In this document: positions 25,863 to 35,319 of the stretch, piece by piece
How positions within the stretch are numbered: position 1 is the stretch's first letter
How the letters are laid out: every line of letters begins with the position of its first letter
Source of the DNA: Exiguobacterium sp. BMC-KP
Lineage (GTDB): Bacteria; Bacillota; Bacilli; Exiguobacteriales; Exiguobacteriaceae
Direction of reading: 5' to 3'
NCBI RefSeq assembly: GCF_001275385.1
Contig: NZ_LGIW01000015.1
Span: 2,099,489-2,163,488 of the forward strand
Length of the DNA stretch: 64,000 bases
Program-made: the position numbers and the translations under genes
Notes under the pieces: generated by a model
Told to the model about the DNA's origin: nothing
Database searches by the model: none
Seen by the model: only the letters and a program-made list of their open reading frames with translations

Positions 25863-26704
25863 CATTCATCGAGGCATTACTTCACTATGACTTCTTACAA
25901 AAAGCGATGATTACGGCCGTCATGGTCGGCATCATTTGTGGTGTCATCGGCTGTTTCATCATCCTCCGCGGCATGTCGTTGATGGGCGACGCGATCTCGC
26001 ACGCCGTTTTGCCTGGCGTTGCGATTTCTTATCTACTTGGAATCAACTTCTTGATTGGCGCTGTCGTCACAGGACTCGTGACGGCACTTGGAATCGGCTT
26101 CGTCAGTCAAAACAGCCGCATCAAGAACGATACGGCAATCGGTATCCTATTCACGTCCGCCTTTGCCCTTGGAATCATCCTGATTTCGTTCCTGCGCAGT
26201 AGTAGCGATCTTTATCATATCTTGTTCGGAAACGTCCTCGCGGTCCGACCGAGTGATATGTGGATGACCGTCGTCATCGGACTTGTCGTCCTTGGTGGAG
26301 TTTTCTTGTTCTACAAAGAGTTGTTGATCAGCTCGTTTGATCCAACGATGGCGCAAGCTTATGGTCTGTCGACACGCTGGATCCATTATGGACTGATGAC
26401 GCTCTTGACGCTCGTCACGGTCGCTTCCCTTCAAACGGTCGGTATCATCCTTGTCGTTGCGATGCTCATCACACCAGCGGCGACCGCGTATTTACTGACG
26501 AACCGCCTCTCGCGGATGCTGTTCCTCGCGGCTGGCTTCGGAACATTGTCCGCTATCGTCGGGCTGTATTTCAGCTTTACGTATAACTTATCTTCCGGTG
26601 CTTCAATCGTCCTTGTCGCGACGACGCTGTTCGCACTCGTTTTCGTCTTCTCACCACGTCACGGTCTGATGCGTCACCGGAAACGAAAGGAGTCTACTGT
26701 ATGA
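25859..26704 (+). CDS. mntC: Manganese ABC transporter permease
   Basis: A 281-residue ABC-3 type permease with about eight or nine membrane helices. It opens with HYDFLQKAMITAVMVGIICGVIG and has the conserved RGMSLMGDAISHAVLPG block, the site that meets the ATPase. It overlaps the ATPase gene by ATGA and the binding-protein gene by another ATGA. Function follows from the family and the MntR boxes. Confidence 0.92.
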   Translation: MTFIEALLHYDFLQKAMITAVMVGIICGVIGCFIILRGMSLMGDAISHAVLPGVAISYLLGINFLIGAVVTGLVTALGIGFVSQNSRIKNDTAIGILFTSAFALGIILISFLRSSSDLYHILFGNVLAVRPSDMWMTVVIGLVVLGGVFLFYKELLISSFDPTMAQAYGLSTRWIHYGLMTLLTLVTVASLQTVGIILVVAMLITPAATAYLLTNRLSRMLFLAAGFGTLSAIVGLYFSFTYNLSSGASIVLVATTLFALVFVFSPRHGLMRHRKRKESTV

Positions 26705-27618
26705 AACAAAAACTATTGCTATTCGTTCTCCTCAGCACCGTCTTACTCGCTGCCTGTTCGACGCCAGCAGAAGATAATGGCAAGCTGAAAGTCGTTGCGA
26801 CGTATTCGATCCTTGCTGACCTCGCGCGCGAAGTCGGGGGTGAACATGTCGACGTCCACAGCATGGTCAAGATCGGGGCAAATCCGCATGAATATGATCC
26901 ACTCCCGGCAGACGTACAAGCGATGGCGGATGCGGATGTCGTTTTCTATAATGGTTTGAATCTCGAAGCCGGTGGTGCTTGGTTCGATAAACTGCGGGCA
27001 ACGACCGGCAAAGACGCGTCTGACGCACCGGTCTATCGTTTAAGCCAAGGCGTTGAACCGAAGTATCTGACGACAAAAGGCAAGGAATCCGAAACCGATC
27101 CACACGCGTGGCTCGATGTAAGTAACGGCATCCGGTACGTCGAAAACGTCAAGCAGGCATTAGTCAAGGAAGATCCAAAGCACAAAGCGGACTACGAGAA
27201 AAATGCCGATGCTTATATCAAGAAACTGCAGACGCTTGATCAGGAAGCGAAAAAACAATTTGCTTCCATCCCGAAAGCAGAACGTCATCTCGTCACGAGC
27301 GAAGGAGCCTTCAAATACTTCGGGACTGCCTATGACGTCAAAGCCGACTACATCTGGGAAATCAACTCGGATAATCAAGGGACTCCGGCACAAGTTCGCC
27401 GAATCGTCGACACAATCAAAAATCAAGATATCCCTGTCTTATTTGTTGAAACGAGTGTCGACCGCCGGAGCATGGAAACCGTTTCCCGTGAGACGGGTGT
27501 CCCGATCGGTGGTACGCTTTTCACTGACTCACTCGGTGCACCTGGTAAGGACGGCGACACGTACTACAACATGATGCAAGCAAATATCGAGACGATCACA
27601 ACAGCCCTCGCAAAGTAA
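26701..27618 (+). CDS. mntA: Manganese-binding lipoprotein (cluster A-I solute-binding protein)
   Basis: A 305-residue extracellular lipoprotein. The signal peptide ends in the lipobox LLAAC (Cys19). Expected metal ligands are His63 in ANPHEYDPLP, a His in ETDPHAWLD near 138, a Glu in VTSEGAFKYFG and an acidic residue in LFVETSVDRR. The long linking helix is characteristic of PsaA/MntA-type proteins. Last gene of the operon. Manganese is favoured over zinc because there is no His-rich loop and the operators are of MntR type. Confidence 0.92.
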   Translation: MKQKLLLFVLLSTVLLAACSTPAEDNGKLKVVATYSILADLAREVGGEHVDVHSMVKIGANPHEYDPLPADVQAMADADVVFYNGLNLEAGGAWFDKLRATTGKDASDAPVYRLSQGVEPKYLTTKGKESETDPHAWLDVSNGIRYVENVKQALVKEDPKHKADYEKNADAYIKKLQTLDQEAKKQFASIPKAERHLVTSEGAFKYFGTAYDVKADYIWEINSDNQGTPAQVRRIVDTIKNQDIPVLFVETSVDRRSMETVSRETGVPIGGTLFTDSLGAPGKDGDTYYNMMQANIETITTALAK

Positions 27619-27658
27619 GCGTCAACAAATCGTCAAGCTTTCTAGGTGCAGCTTTCCT

Positions 27659-27664
27659 TATAAT
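27659..27664 (+). promoter_or_regulatory. -10 element before PCYCGC lipoprotein gene
   Basis: Consensus TATAAT 31 bases before the start codon; the -35 is weak. It separates this gene from the manganese operon. Confidence 0.45.
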
Positions 27665-27694
27665 GAAAGCAAGACGATGAAAGAGAGGCTTACT

Positions 27695-28201
27695 ATGCAG
27701 ACACGACTGTATCGTTTCGCACTTCCACTCAGTCTCAGCCTGCTCCTTGCCGCGTGCGGAACAGCTGAGCAAACCGATGCGCCGAAAACGAAAGAAACAC
27801 AACACGCAGACCACACCGATCACGCGAGTCATGGTGCTGGTGATCAACTCGAGAAAACAGCAGGACCGGACACGTTACCCGCTTTTCTCGATGAGCAGGA
27901 TCAATCGATTCAAACGATTTATCACTCCGTCGCTAAATATCCCGATTTGTTGAAGAAGATGCCATGTTATTGTGGTTGCGGTGAATCTGCTGGTCATACG
28001 AGCAACTATGATTGTTTCATCGAAGAGCAGACTGCTACGTCAACAACTTGGACGACACACGGCATTACGTGTGGTACGTGCCTTGATATCGCGGCACAGT
28101 CAATCGTTGCCTATCAAAAAGGCAGTTCCGTCAAAGAAATTCGAACCGCAATCGATCAAGCTTATGCAAAGACTGGTGTCAAGCCGACGCCAACACTTTA
28201 A
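27695..28201 (+). CDS. PCYCGC-motif lipoprotein
   Basis: A 168-residue exported lipoprotein. The signal peptide ends at the lipobox LLAAC, followed by a His-rich linker (HADHTDHASHGAG) and then the PCYCGC domain: MPCYCGCGESAGHTSNYDCF and a later TCGTCLDIA. The cysteine/histidine content suggests metal or redox chemistry on the outer membrane face, but the family has no established function. GAGAGG lies six bases before the ATG at 27695. It directly follows the manganese operon but has its own -10 and terminator. Confidence 0.85.
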   Translation: MQTRLYRFALPLSLSLLLAACGTAEQTDAPKTKETQHADHTDHASHGAGDQLEKTAGPDTLPAFLDEQDQSIQTIYHSVAKYPDLLKKMPCYCGCGESAGHTSNYDCFIEEQTATSTTWTTHGITCGTCLDIAAQSIVAYQKGSSVKEIRTAIDQAYAKTGVKPTPTL

Positions 28202-28202
28202 C

Positions 28203-28256
28203 AAACAGTCCGCCCTTTCTCGCGATGAACGCAAGAAAAGGCGGACTGCTTTTTTC
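28203..28256. terminator. Bidirectional terminator
   Basis: AGTCCGCC pairs with GGCGGACT; inner CTTTCTTGCG-like arms also pair; T6 on the plus side. Confidence 0.85.
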
Positions 28257-28260
28257 TGTC

Positions 28261-28701
28261 TTATTTTGCGCGCTCTTGACTTCGAGCGCGTAAGACGAAC
28301 GGTCGACCCGACAATAACTCATCGAGTTGATAATACGTATGTGCTCGAATCGGTCGATCCGTTCGTGGAAGATGACGGAGTTCATACGCCACTTCGAGTA
28401 AGTAGAATTTATATTCCTCTGCCTCATCAAAACCGAAGCTCGCTCGCCGTTCCTCGATATACGCTAGAACACGTTCTTGTTGCGAGAAGGAGAGCCGCTG
28501 GACTTGAGGTGCGAGTGCTTCGTGCACAGAGAGCACGATTTCCCGTTCCGTTCGGTACAGCCGATGCATGACGCCACCGCTTTGACGTAAGGCAATCAAA
28601 CGCGCGGGTCGATACGGACGTGGGTGCGGATGCGCATGGACGAGGTAACGTTCAATGGTCACTTGAGTCGGTCCTGCCGGTAAAGAGATGACGTCATACA
28701 T
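28261..28701 (-). CDS. Hypothetical protein
   Basis: A 146-residue soluble, Arg-rich protein that I do not recognise. It starts MYDVISLPAGPTQVTIERYLVHAHPHPRPYRP (quoted in parts: His/Pro-rich near residue 25) and has a central predicted helix rich in Glu/Arg (QQERVLAYIEERRASF). No signal peptide, membrane segment or catalytic motif. AGAAGGAG precedes ATG, and codon use and base composition match neighbouring genes. The gene is alone between a terminator and a divergent oxidoreductase. Confidence 0.6.
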   Translation of the reverse strand: MYDVISLPAGPTQVTIERYLVHAHPHPRPYRPARLIALRQSGGVMHRLYRTEREIVLSVHEALAPQVQRLSFSQQERVLAYIEERRASFGFDEAEEYKFYLLEVAYELRHLPRTDRPIRAHTYYQLDELLSGRPFVLRARSQERAK

Positions 28702-28879
28702 ACAAAATCGCTCCTTCTAAAAGTGATAGCTACTCTCATATGCTACCATATATATCCATGATTCTTACGTTGACGACAGAAGGGGAATCCATTTTCAAAG
28801 TTTCGCAACTGGTTTTAAGACGAAGCGAGCGTGGAACAGATGGAGAGAACCGATTCACATACAGAAAGGATGATTGTCG

Positions 28880-29902
28880 ATGTCGAACATGTCCGCTGTT
28901 GGTTTCCACCGACACTTACCGTTAACAGAACAAGAGAGTCTGATTGATTTGGAACTGCCACGCCCGAAAGCATCCGGATACGATCTATTAGTTGAGATCA
29001 AAGCCGTCTCCGTCAACCCAGTCGATACAAAAGTTCGTGCCCACGGGAAAGATGAAGATGCCCCGAAGGTCATCGGGTATGACGCATCAGGAGTCGTCGT
29101 TGAGGTCGGTGATGGTGCTTCCCTCTTCCAAGTTGGTGATGAAGTTTATTACGCCGGTGCGATTCAACGTCCTGGCTCAAACAGTGATTTTCAACTCGTC
29201 GATGAACGAATCGTCGCTAAAAAACCGGAACGGTTGACCTTTAGTGAAGCCGCCGCTCTGCCTTTGACGACACTAACCGCCTACGAAGCATTGACTGATC
29301 GTCTCGGATTGACGTTTGATGCTAAATCGAATCTCGAGAAAACGATCCTCATCATCGGAGCAGCTGGCGGTGTTGGTTCGATCGCGACGCAACTCGCGAA
29401 TCACGCTGGACTGACAGTCATCGGAACGGCGTCGCGTGACGAGACGATCGACTGGGCGAAAGAACATGGTGCACATCATACGATCAATCACCACGAGGCA
29501 TTCCGTCCGCAGCTAGAAGCACTCGGTTATCAATATGTCGACTACATTTTCTGCTTGAATGCGACAGACCAACATTTCGAGACGATGGTCGATGTGATTG
29601 CACCGCAAGGGAAAATCTGCAGCATCGTCGAGACAGATCAAAAACTCGATTTGAGTGCGCTGCAACAAAAGAGTGCAACGTTTGTTTGGGAGTTCATGTT
29701 CACCCGTCCGCTGTTTGAGACAGATGACATGATTCGTCAACATGAAATCCTAACGCAAGTCGCAGCTTGGATTGAAGAACACACGCTCGAGACGACGGTA
29801 ACTCAGACATTGATCGGCATGAACGCCGAAAATCTAAAAGAAGCACATCGTCTCGTCGAGAGTGGAAAAACGATCGGGAAAATTGTCGTTGAACATCATT
29901 AA
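28880..29902 (+). CDS. Zinc-type alcohol dehydrogenase-like (MDR) oxidoreductase
   Basis: A 340-residue medium-chain reductase of the quinone-oxidoreductase/YogA-like group. N-terminal GroES-like domain contains VSVNPVDTKVRA and VIGYDASGVV. The nucleotide fold shows IIGAAGGVGSIATQLA (AxxGxxG type, NADPH preferred). The zinc-ligand cysteines of true alcohol dehydrogenases are missing, so despite the family name it should not bind zinc. A TTG at 28874 is in frame, but ATG at 28880 has better spacing from GAAAGGA. Confidence 0.88.
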   Translation: MSNMSAVGFHRHLPLTEQESLIDLELPRPKASGYDLLVEIKAVSVNPVDTKVRAHGKDEDAPKVIGYDASGVVVEVGDGASLFQVGDEVYYAGAIQRPGSNSDFQLVDERIVAKKPERLTFSEAAALPLTTLTAYEALTDRLGLTFDAKSNLEKTILIIGAAGGVGSIATQLANHAGLTVIGTASRDETIDWAKEHGAHHTINHHEAFRPQLEALGYQYVDYIFCLNATDQHFETMVDVIAPQGKICSIVETDQKLDLSALQQKSATFVWEFMFTRPLFETDDMIRQHEILTQVAAWIEEHTLETTVTQTLIGMNAENLKEAHRLVESGKTIGKIVVEHH

Positions 29903-29910
29903 ATGAATTA

Positions 29911-29945
29911 AAGCAGGATGGGACGATGCTCTCGTCCTGTTTTTT
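29911..29945 (+). terminator. Terminator after MDR oxidoreductase gene
   Basis: CAGGA-GGGACGA pairs with TCGTCCTG around TGCTC; T6 follows. Confidence 0.75.
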
Positions 29946-30106
29946 GTCGTTCTTTGTGAACATGAATCTCTTACTTTGAAGATAATTTTGACATTATGAC
30001 TATATTTATCCGTCTAAAAAATGTACGATTACGGTAACAAAATATTCTAAAGAAATACATCTAATTCGGATTGACTCTAATATATAAAGGGGCATCGATA
30101 ATCTAT

Positions 30107-32539
30107 ATGAAAAAATGGTTCAACCAAAAAATCAGTCGACAGATCATGTCGTCGTTTTATCTGATTCTCATTGCCCTATCCATCTCATCCATCGCCGCCT
30201 ATTTTTATACAAATCATCAGGTCGCACAGGCAAAACAAGAACTAGATGCGATTAGTGTGCGCGAAGACCGGGCGACGAAACTTTGGGACGATTGGCAATC
30301 ACTTCAGTACGAAATGCGCGGTTATATCGTCTTTGGAGATGACGCGGTACTTGACGTCATCGATGAGAAAAAAGTGTCACTTGAACAACAGACCGCTTGG
30401 TTCGAGAAAAATCGTCTGTACAAAGCTGATGAAGTCTATGCGTCGGATATTCGGTCGCTCTACAACTCTTACACGAATTTCGTCATGCCAAGCTTGATTA
30501 AATACGTCCAGGCAAAACAAGAAGGAAAGATTGACGAACGCTTTCTGCAGATGCCAAGTCTGAAAGCGATGATGCCAGCAGTACCACGAGACCCAAATCG
30601 GAAGTTCAAGATGAATGCCTCGAACAGTGAGACGATGCGTAAAAGCGTCAACACGATGGAGAGTACGTTCACAAACTATCGGAGCAGTCTCCGCGTGAAA
30701 GAAATCGGTGCGAAAGAGCAACTCGTCACGCAGACGAAGTATGCCGAGTGGATCTGGCTCGTCAACCTACTCGTCCTGTTCCTCGTCATCTTGTTGATCG
30801 TCCGCCCGTTCATCGAACGGACGACGCGACAAATTCATCTCCTCAGCAAGGAAAGTAAACTACTTGCGAGTGGTGAGCATACGTTACCTTTGATTCCACT
30901 CAATCGTGCTGATGAAATCGGTGAATTGAGTAAATCGTTCCATCAAATGGCGACAGCCTTAATCGAAAATAAACACCAATTGATGTCGACGAACGTCAAT
31001 TTGGAAGATGCCTTGAAACTGACGCAACGGAATGAATCTCACTTGCGTCTACGGAACCAATTGACGGAAACACTCGCATCACGTGATAGCATCAGCGCTT
31101 ATCCTGCCGTCATCCAAAAGATGGTCGAGATTACGAATGCGACGCAAGGCGCCTTGATTTTCAAGGATGGTACGAAAGTAATCGATATCGTCTTTTATCC
31201 GAAGACGAACCTGACGATCGACGACTGGATGCCGACGATCGAACCGTTACTACGTGAAGCACGACAAGACAAACGACCGCATACGCAATTCGAACACGAA
31301 GTCGCACGCGCCGTCACACCGGTCCTAGATCCGAGTCAAAACGAAATCATCGCCTATATCTTCTTATCTCGTGGTCAAGCTCCGTTTGATCGTTACGAAC
31401 AAGAAGAACTAGCAGCCTTTGCGCGCCAGCTGGCGTTATCCCTACTTCGGATGCGGACGTTTGACGAGATTGAACGCGAACGAGAGAAAACGGCACGACT
31501 GCTGAACTCGATTCGTGAATCGATCGTGTATATCGAACCAGACGGTGACATTCAGTTGATCAACCGACCGCTCCTTGATCTGTTTGATCATCCAATTGAT
31601 GAGAGTATCGATGAGAACGGACTGATGAACATCACATCGTCTGTCGTTCAACTTAAACATCGCGTGGATCAACTACCGGAATTTGAACGTTACTTGAAAA
31701 AGACATTCGTTCAGCGGGAAATCGGCGAAGGCATCACCTTCTCGATTGATCACGAGCGCCGCTTCATCAAGACATACTCAGAGAGTATCCATTATGGCGG
31801 GCAGTTCCGCGGCATTTTGCTCGTCTTACGGGACGTGACAAATGAAGTCGAGATCGACCGGATCAAAAACGAACTCGTCTCGACGATTTCGCACGAACTC
31901 CGGACACCGCTCTCGTCGATCTATGGCTTTACCGAGCTGATGATTCAGCGCGATTTGCCACCGAAACGTCAAAAGACGTATTTAGAAGCGGTCCACTCGG
32001 AAACAGAACGTTTATCGCTGTTGATCAACGACTTCCTCGACTTGCAACGGATGGAAGCGAACCGTCAGGAATACGAAATGGCACCATTTGATATCGTTGC
32101 GATGATTCGTGATTTGAAACAGTTGCATAGCCTATCATCTTCGTCCCACGTGATTCAGATTTCACGGAATGTCGAACCGTTGATCGTCGAAGGAGATGCG
32201 AAGAAGATTCGCCAACTGTTCAGTAACCTGATCAACAATGCAATCAAATATTCACCAGCTGGTGGAACGATCCAGATTCAGCTGACGCAACAAGAGACTC
32301 GTGTCACAGTTGCGATTCAAGACAATGGAATCGGTATCCCGGCTTCAGCAATGAGTAACCTGTTCCAAAAATTCTATCGTGTCGACAACTCGGATACTCG
32401 CCAAATCGGTGGTACCGGACTTGGACTCTCGATTTGTCGCGAAATTGCTCGTGGACATGATGGGGAAATCCATGTCGAATCAATCGAAGGACAAGGCTCG
32501 ACGTTCACGGTTGAACTTCCATTAACACAACATACATGA
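30107..32539 (+). CDS. Orphan sensor histidine kinase (TM - extracellular - TM - HAMP - GAF-like - PAS - HisKA - HATPase)
   Basis: An 810-residue membrane sensor kinase. One membrane helix spans about residues 13-35, an extracellular helical sensor of about 170 residues (CHASE3-like in length) follows, then a second helix (WLVNLLVLFLVILLIV) and HAMP. Next come a GAF-like segment (about 335-460), a PAS domain (about 475-590), HisKA with STISHELRTPLSS, and HATPase with N-box LINNAIKYSP, DNGIGIP and GTGLGLS. No response regulator gene is adjacent. The ATG at 30107 follows AAAGGGG at a long 14 bases; an in-frame TTG at 30071 is less likely. Confidence 0.88.
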   Translation: MKKWFNQKISRQIMSSFYLILIALSISSIAAYFYTNHQVAQAKQELDAISVREDRATKLWDDWQSLQYEMRGYIVFGDDAVLDVIDEKKVSLEQQTAWFEKNRLYKADEVYASDIRSLYNSYTNFVMPSLIKYVQAKQEGKIDERFLQMPSLKAMMPAVPRDPNRKFKMNASNSETMRKSVNTMESTFTNYRSSLRVKEIGAKEQLVTQTKYAEWIWLVNLLVLFLVILLIVRPFIERTTRQIHLLSKESKLLASGEHTLPLIPLNRADEIGELSKSFHQMATALIENKHQLMSTNVNLEDALKLTQRNESHLRLRNQLTETLASRDSISAYPAVIQKMVEITNATQGALIFKDGTKVIDIVFYPKTNLTIDDWMPTIEPLLREARQDKRPHTQFEHEVARAVTPVLDPSQNEIIAYIFLSRGQAPFDRYEQEELAAFARQLALSLLRMRTFDEIEREREKTARLLNSIRESIVYIEPDGDIQLINRPLLDLFDHPIDESIDENGLMNITSSVVQLKHRVDQLPEFERYLKKTFVQREIGEGITFSIDHERRFIKTYSESIHYGGQFRGILLVLRDVTNEVEIDRIKNELVSTISHELRTPLSSIYGFTELMIQRDLPPKRQKTYLEAVHSETERLSLLINDFLDLQRMEANRQEYEMAPFDIVAMIRDLKQLHSLSSSSHVIQISRNVEPLIVEGDAKKIRQLFSNLINNAIKYSPAGGTIQIQLTQQETRVTVAIQDNGIGIPASAMSNLFQKFYRVDNSDTRQIGGTGLGLSICREIARGHDGEIHVESIEGQGSTFTVELPLTQHT

Positions 32540-32547
32540 TGCATACG

Positions 32548-32587
32548 AAAAAGCGCCAGAATGCGAATCAGCATTCCGGCGCTTTTT
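32548..32587. terminator. Bidirectional terminator between kinase gene and wrbA
   Basis: AAAAGCGCC-GAATGC pairs with GCATTC-GGCGCTTTTT. Confidence 0.9.
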
Positions 32588-32600
32588 GAGTTAGGTAATT

Positions 32601-33203
32601 TTATGAGTTGAGACGGCTCGCGACTTCCACCGTCCGTTTCGCTTGATGGCGCACAGCTGGTTCGACCGATTCGACCATGTTGCCTTCTTGGTCGACCGTG
32701 ACCGAGGTACCATATGGATTTCCGCCTGCAGCAAACAAGACAGGATCCGAATACCCAGGTGCCGCAACGATTGCGCCCCAGTGGAACATCGTCGTATAGA
32801 CCGCGAGAACCGTCGCTTCTTGACCGCCATGCGGGTTCTGTGCCGACGACATCGCACTGACGACTTTATTGACGAGTTTGCCTTGTGCCCAAAGTCCGCC
32901 TGTCGTATCAAGGAACTGTTGGAATTGTCCCGGAACATGACCATAACGTGTCGGAACACTAAAGATGATTGCATCTGCCCAGTCGAGTAGATCCGGTGTC
33001 GCTTCTTCGATATCACGCGTTGCATCCGTATGTTTTTGCCACAATGGGTTCGAAGCGATCGCTTCTGCTGGGGCTGTCTCCTTGATTTTCGCAAGACGGA
33101 CTTCTGCCCCTGCTGCTTCTCCTGCTTCTTTTGCCCATGAGGCAAGTTGGTGGTTCGTTCCGGTTGCGCTGTAATAAATGACCGCTAGTTTCACGTTTGA
33201 CAT
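32601..33203 (-). CDS. wrbA: NAD(P)H:quinone oxidoreductase type IV (WrbA)
   Basis: A 200-residue flavodoxin-fold enzyme that reduces quinones by two electrons and so avoids semiquinone radicals. The FMN phosphate loop is YYSATGTNHQLA (about residues 10-21). PTRYGHVPGQFQQFLD, GGQEATVLAVYTTMFHWG and GGNPYGTS are the WrbA landmarks. GGAGAGAAGTC precedes the ATG. Monocistronic. Confidence 0.93.
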   Translation of the reverse strand: MSNVKLAVIYYSATGTNHQLASWAKEAGEAAGAEVRLAKIKETAPAEAIASNPLWQKHTDATRDIEEATPDLLDWADAIIFSVPTRYGHVPGQFQQFLDTTGGLWAQGKLVNKVVSAMSSAQNPHGGQEATVLAVYTTMFHWGAIVAAPGYSDPVLFAAGGNPYGTSVTVDQEGNMVESVEPAVRHQAKRTVEVASRLNS

Positions 33204-33368
33204 GACTTCTCTCCTTTTTTAAAAGACAGTGACGGACGATGGACGTACACGCTTTCTATTCCCGCTTTCCATTTAAATTAACGCCAATTGTTTGAATTCA
33301 AGAGAAAATTTAGACCAATTCTTTGTCTACATCATGGAACGAGCAAACATGACTGTCCACATCCGAAC

Positions 33369-33394
33369 GTTCCGTCATCAAACGTTTAGGGTAA
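33369..33394 (+). promoter_or_regulatory. Possible SigB-type promoter of LtaS-like gene
   Basis: GGGTAA (33389-33394) with GTTCCG 14 bases upstream resembles the SigB pattern GTTTAA-N12-15-GGGTAT. The -35 fit is weak. Confidence 0.3.
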
Positions 33395-33429
33395 AGAACG
33401 TGTGACGACACACGTAAGGAGTACTGACC

Positions 33430-35220
33430 ATGGCGATTCGCTACACCCTTTATCTGTTACTCGGCATGCTGAAGTTCATGCTGTTTAGTTACTTTACAAA
33501 GACCGATCTTTCGCTCCATTTAACACTCATGAACCTGGCCGGGATACTGATCCTGTCGAGCTGGACGTTACTGATTCCGTGGAATAAACGCCGCTGGGTC
33601 TGGCTCGGTTTGCTGCTCGCTCATAGTTTCTTGCTTGCTTCCGACATGTGGTACTACCGTTACTTCGAGGACTTCCTCTCCGTCTCGCTCCTCTCACAGA
33701 TGACGCAGATGAGTGACGTCAGCAGCGGCTTTACCGCCTTGATCGTACCGCAAGATTTCCTCTTGTTCGCTGATAGTTTGATTTTCGTACTACTACTCTT
33801 TGTCTTCCGCAAACGACCAGAAGTGACGACGAAGCAAACACGACGCCGGACGGCTGGGCTACTCGCAATTAGTGGCATCGTCTTGTCTGCTTCACTGCTG
33901 ACGTACCGGACGCTAACGGAAGATTGTCAACCAACGGCAACAATCTCCGATATGCGTGACTACTACCTGTTTGGTTTCTGGGGATACCACGGGTGGGATG
34001 TGTTCAAAGGTGTGACCGGACGACCGAGCGACGGACTAACGGCACAGGAACAACAGCGCATCAATCAAAAGGAGAAGACGAATCCGACCGGTGCGAAGCA
34101 GACGCCGAATATCATTTTGGTGCAGCTTGAGTCGTTCCAGGCTTCTGTCATCGACCAGACCATCAATGGCGAGGAAGTAACGCCGAACCTGAATCAGTTG
34201 AAGAAGGAATCGCTCTACTTTTCGTCGCTCTACCACCAGACGCATGAAGGACGAACTTCGGACGCCGAGTTCATTACGAACACTTCACTTTATCCATTAA
34301 AATCAGGCTCTGTCTATACGCAATATCCAACGAATGAATTCGAGCCACTTCCTGCATTGCTTGAGAAAAACGGATACGATACGGCCGCGATGCATGCCTA
34401 TGAAAAAGGCTTCTGGAATCGTGACGATGTCTACAAGAACATCGGTTTTAAGCACTTCTTCAGTCAAAAGGATTATTCAAAAGAGAAGAAAATCGGGATG
34501 GCGCTAAACGATCAACAATTCTTCCTCGAATCGATTGATCACATGAAGACGCTGCAAGAACCGTTCTTCTCGTTTTTAGTCGCGTTGACGAGTCATACGC
34601 CGTATGAGATCGACAAGGAAGACCAGAAGCTTGATCTGTCCGGCTATGAGGATCCGATGCTGAAACGGTATTACCAAACCGTTCATTACGTCGATACTGG
34701 TATCGGAAAGATGATCGACGAGTTGAAACAACGCGATCTTTGGGATCAGTCCCTCGTCATCTTTTATGGCGATCACGATAGTGGACTCGTCAATGAAGGC
34801 AGTGAGATGCGCAAAAAAGCAGATGTCTCGTCTCCAGTAGCAGCTTTCGAACTCGAACGACGCATCCCACTCTTCATCAAAAAACCCGACCAGCAAACCG
34901 GTCGGGTCATGAAAGAGAATGGCGGACAAATTGATATCGCACCTACGATCATTGATCTGTTGAATCTCAAAACGTCCTATATGATGGGACAATCCCTCAT
35001 CGACGACAAGCCGAATCTGACAGGTTTCCGTGATGGTTCGTTCCGCTATAAAGACTATTACTATGAAGCGGATTTGACGAAAGCATCAGGCGAAGGCACT
35101 TGTTATGATGTACAGACTGAGAAAAAGGTCGAGATGAAGTTCTGTCGGAATCAGGTCAAAGATGTGAGTAAACAGTTAAAACTGTCGGATAAGATCATCG
35201 AAGAGAACGAACTGAATTAA
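33430..35220 (+). CDS. LtaS family polyglycerol-phosphate (lipoteichoic acid) synthase-like sulfatase
   Basis: A 596-residue membrane enzyme with about five N-terminal helices (to residue 165) and an extracellular sulfatase-fold domain. Metal/active-site features are the Glu in IILVQLESFQ, the catalytic Thr in GRTSDAEF, SHTPY, and the GDHDSG motif near residue 455. It should transfer glycerol phosphate from phosphatidylglycerol or act as a primase or other paralogue; which one cannot be decided. Two cysteines near the C terminus (GTCYD, KFCRN) are unusual and could form a disulfide. Monogenic. Confidence 0.88.
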   Translation: MAIRYTLYLLLGMLKFMLFSYFTKTDLSLHLTLMNLAGILILSSWTLLIPWNKRRWVWLGLLLAHSFLLASDMWYYRYFEDFLSVSLLSQMTQMSDVSSGFTALIVPQDFLLFADSLIFVLLLFVFRKRPEVTTKQTRRRTAGLLAISGIVLSASLLTYRTLTEDCQPTATISDMRDYYLFGFWGYHGWDVFKGVTGRPSDGLTAQEQQRINQKEKTNPTGAKQTPNIILVQLESFQASVIDQTINGEEVTPNLNQLKKESLYFSSLYHQTHEGRTSDAEFITNTSLYPLKSGSVYTQYPTNEFEPLPALLEKNGYDTAAMHAYEKGFWNRDDVYKNIGFKHFFSQKDYSKEKKIGMALNDQQFFLESIDHMKTLQEPFFSFLVALTSHTPYEIDKEDQKLDLSGYEDPMLKRYYQTVHYVDTGIGKMIDELKQRDLWDQSLVIFYGDHDSGLVNEGSEMRKKADVSSPVAAFELERRIPLFIKKPDQQTGRVMKENGGQIDIAPTIIDLLNLKTSYMMGQSLIDDKPNLTGFRDGSFRYKDYYYEADLTKASGEGTCYDVQTEKKVEMKFCRNQVKDVSKQLKLSDKIIEENELN

Positions 35221-35242
35221 TCACATCGTGTCTAATTTTCAT

Positions 35243-35295
35243 AATAAACAAGCCTGACTTCGTTCATGTCTCATGATTAGTCAGGCTTGTTTATT
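35243..35295. terminator. Bidirectional terminator after LtaS-like gene
   Basis: AATAAACAAGCCTGAC pairs perfectly with GTCAGGCTTGTTTATT. Confidence 0.9.
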
Positions 35296-35319
35296 CGTTG
35301 CGTTACTTTTACGAATCCA

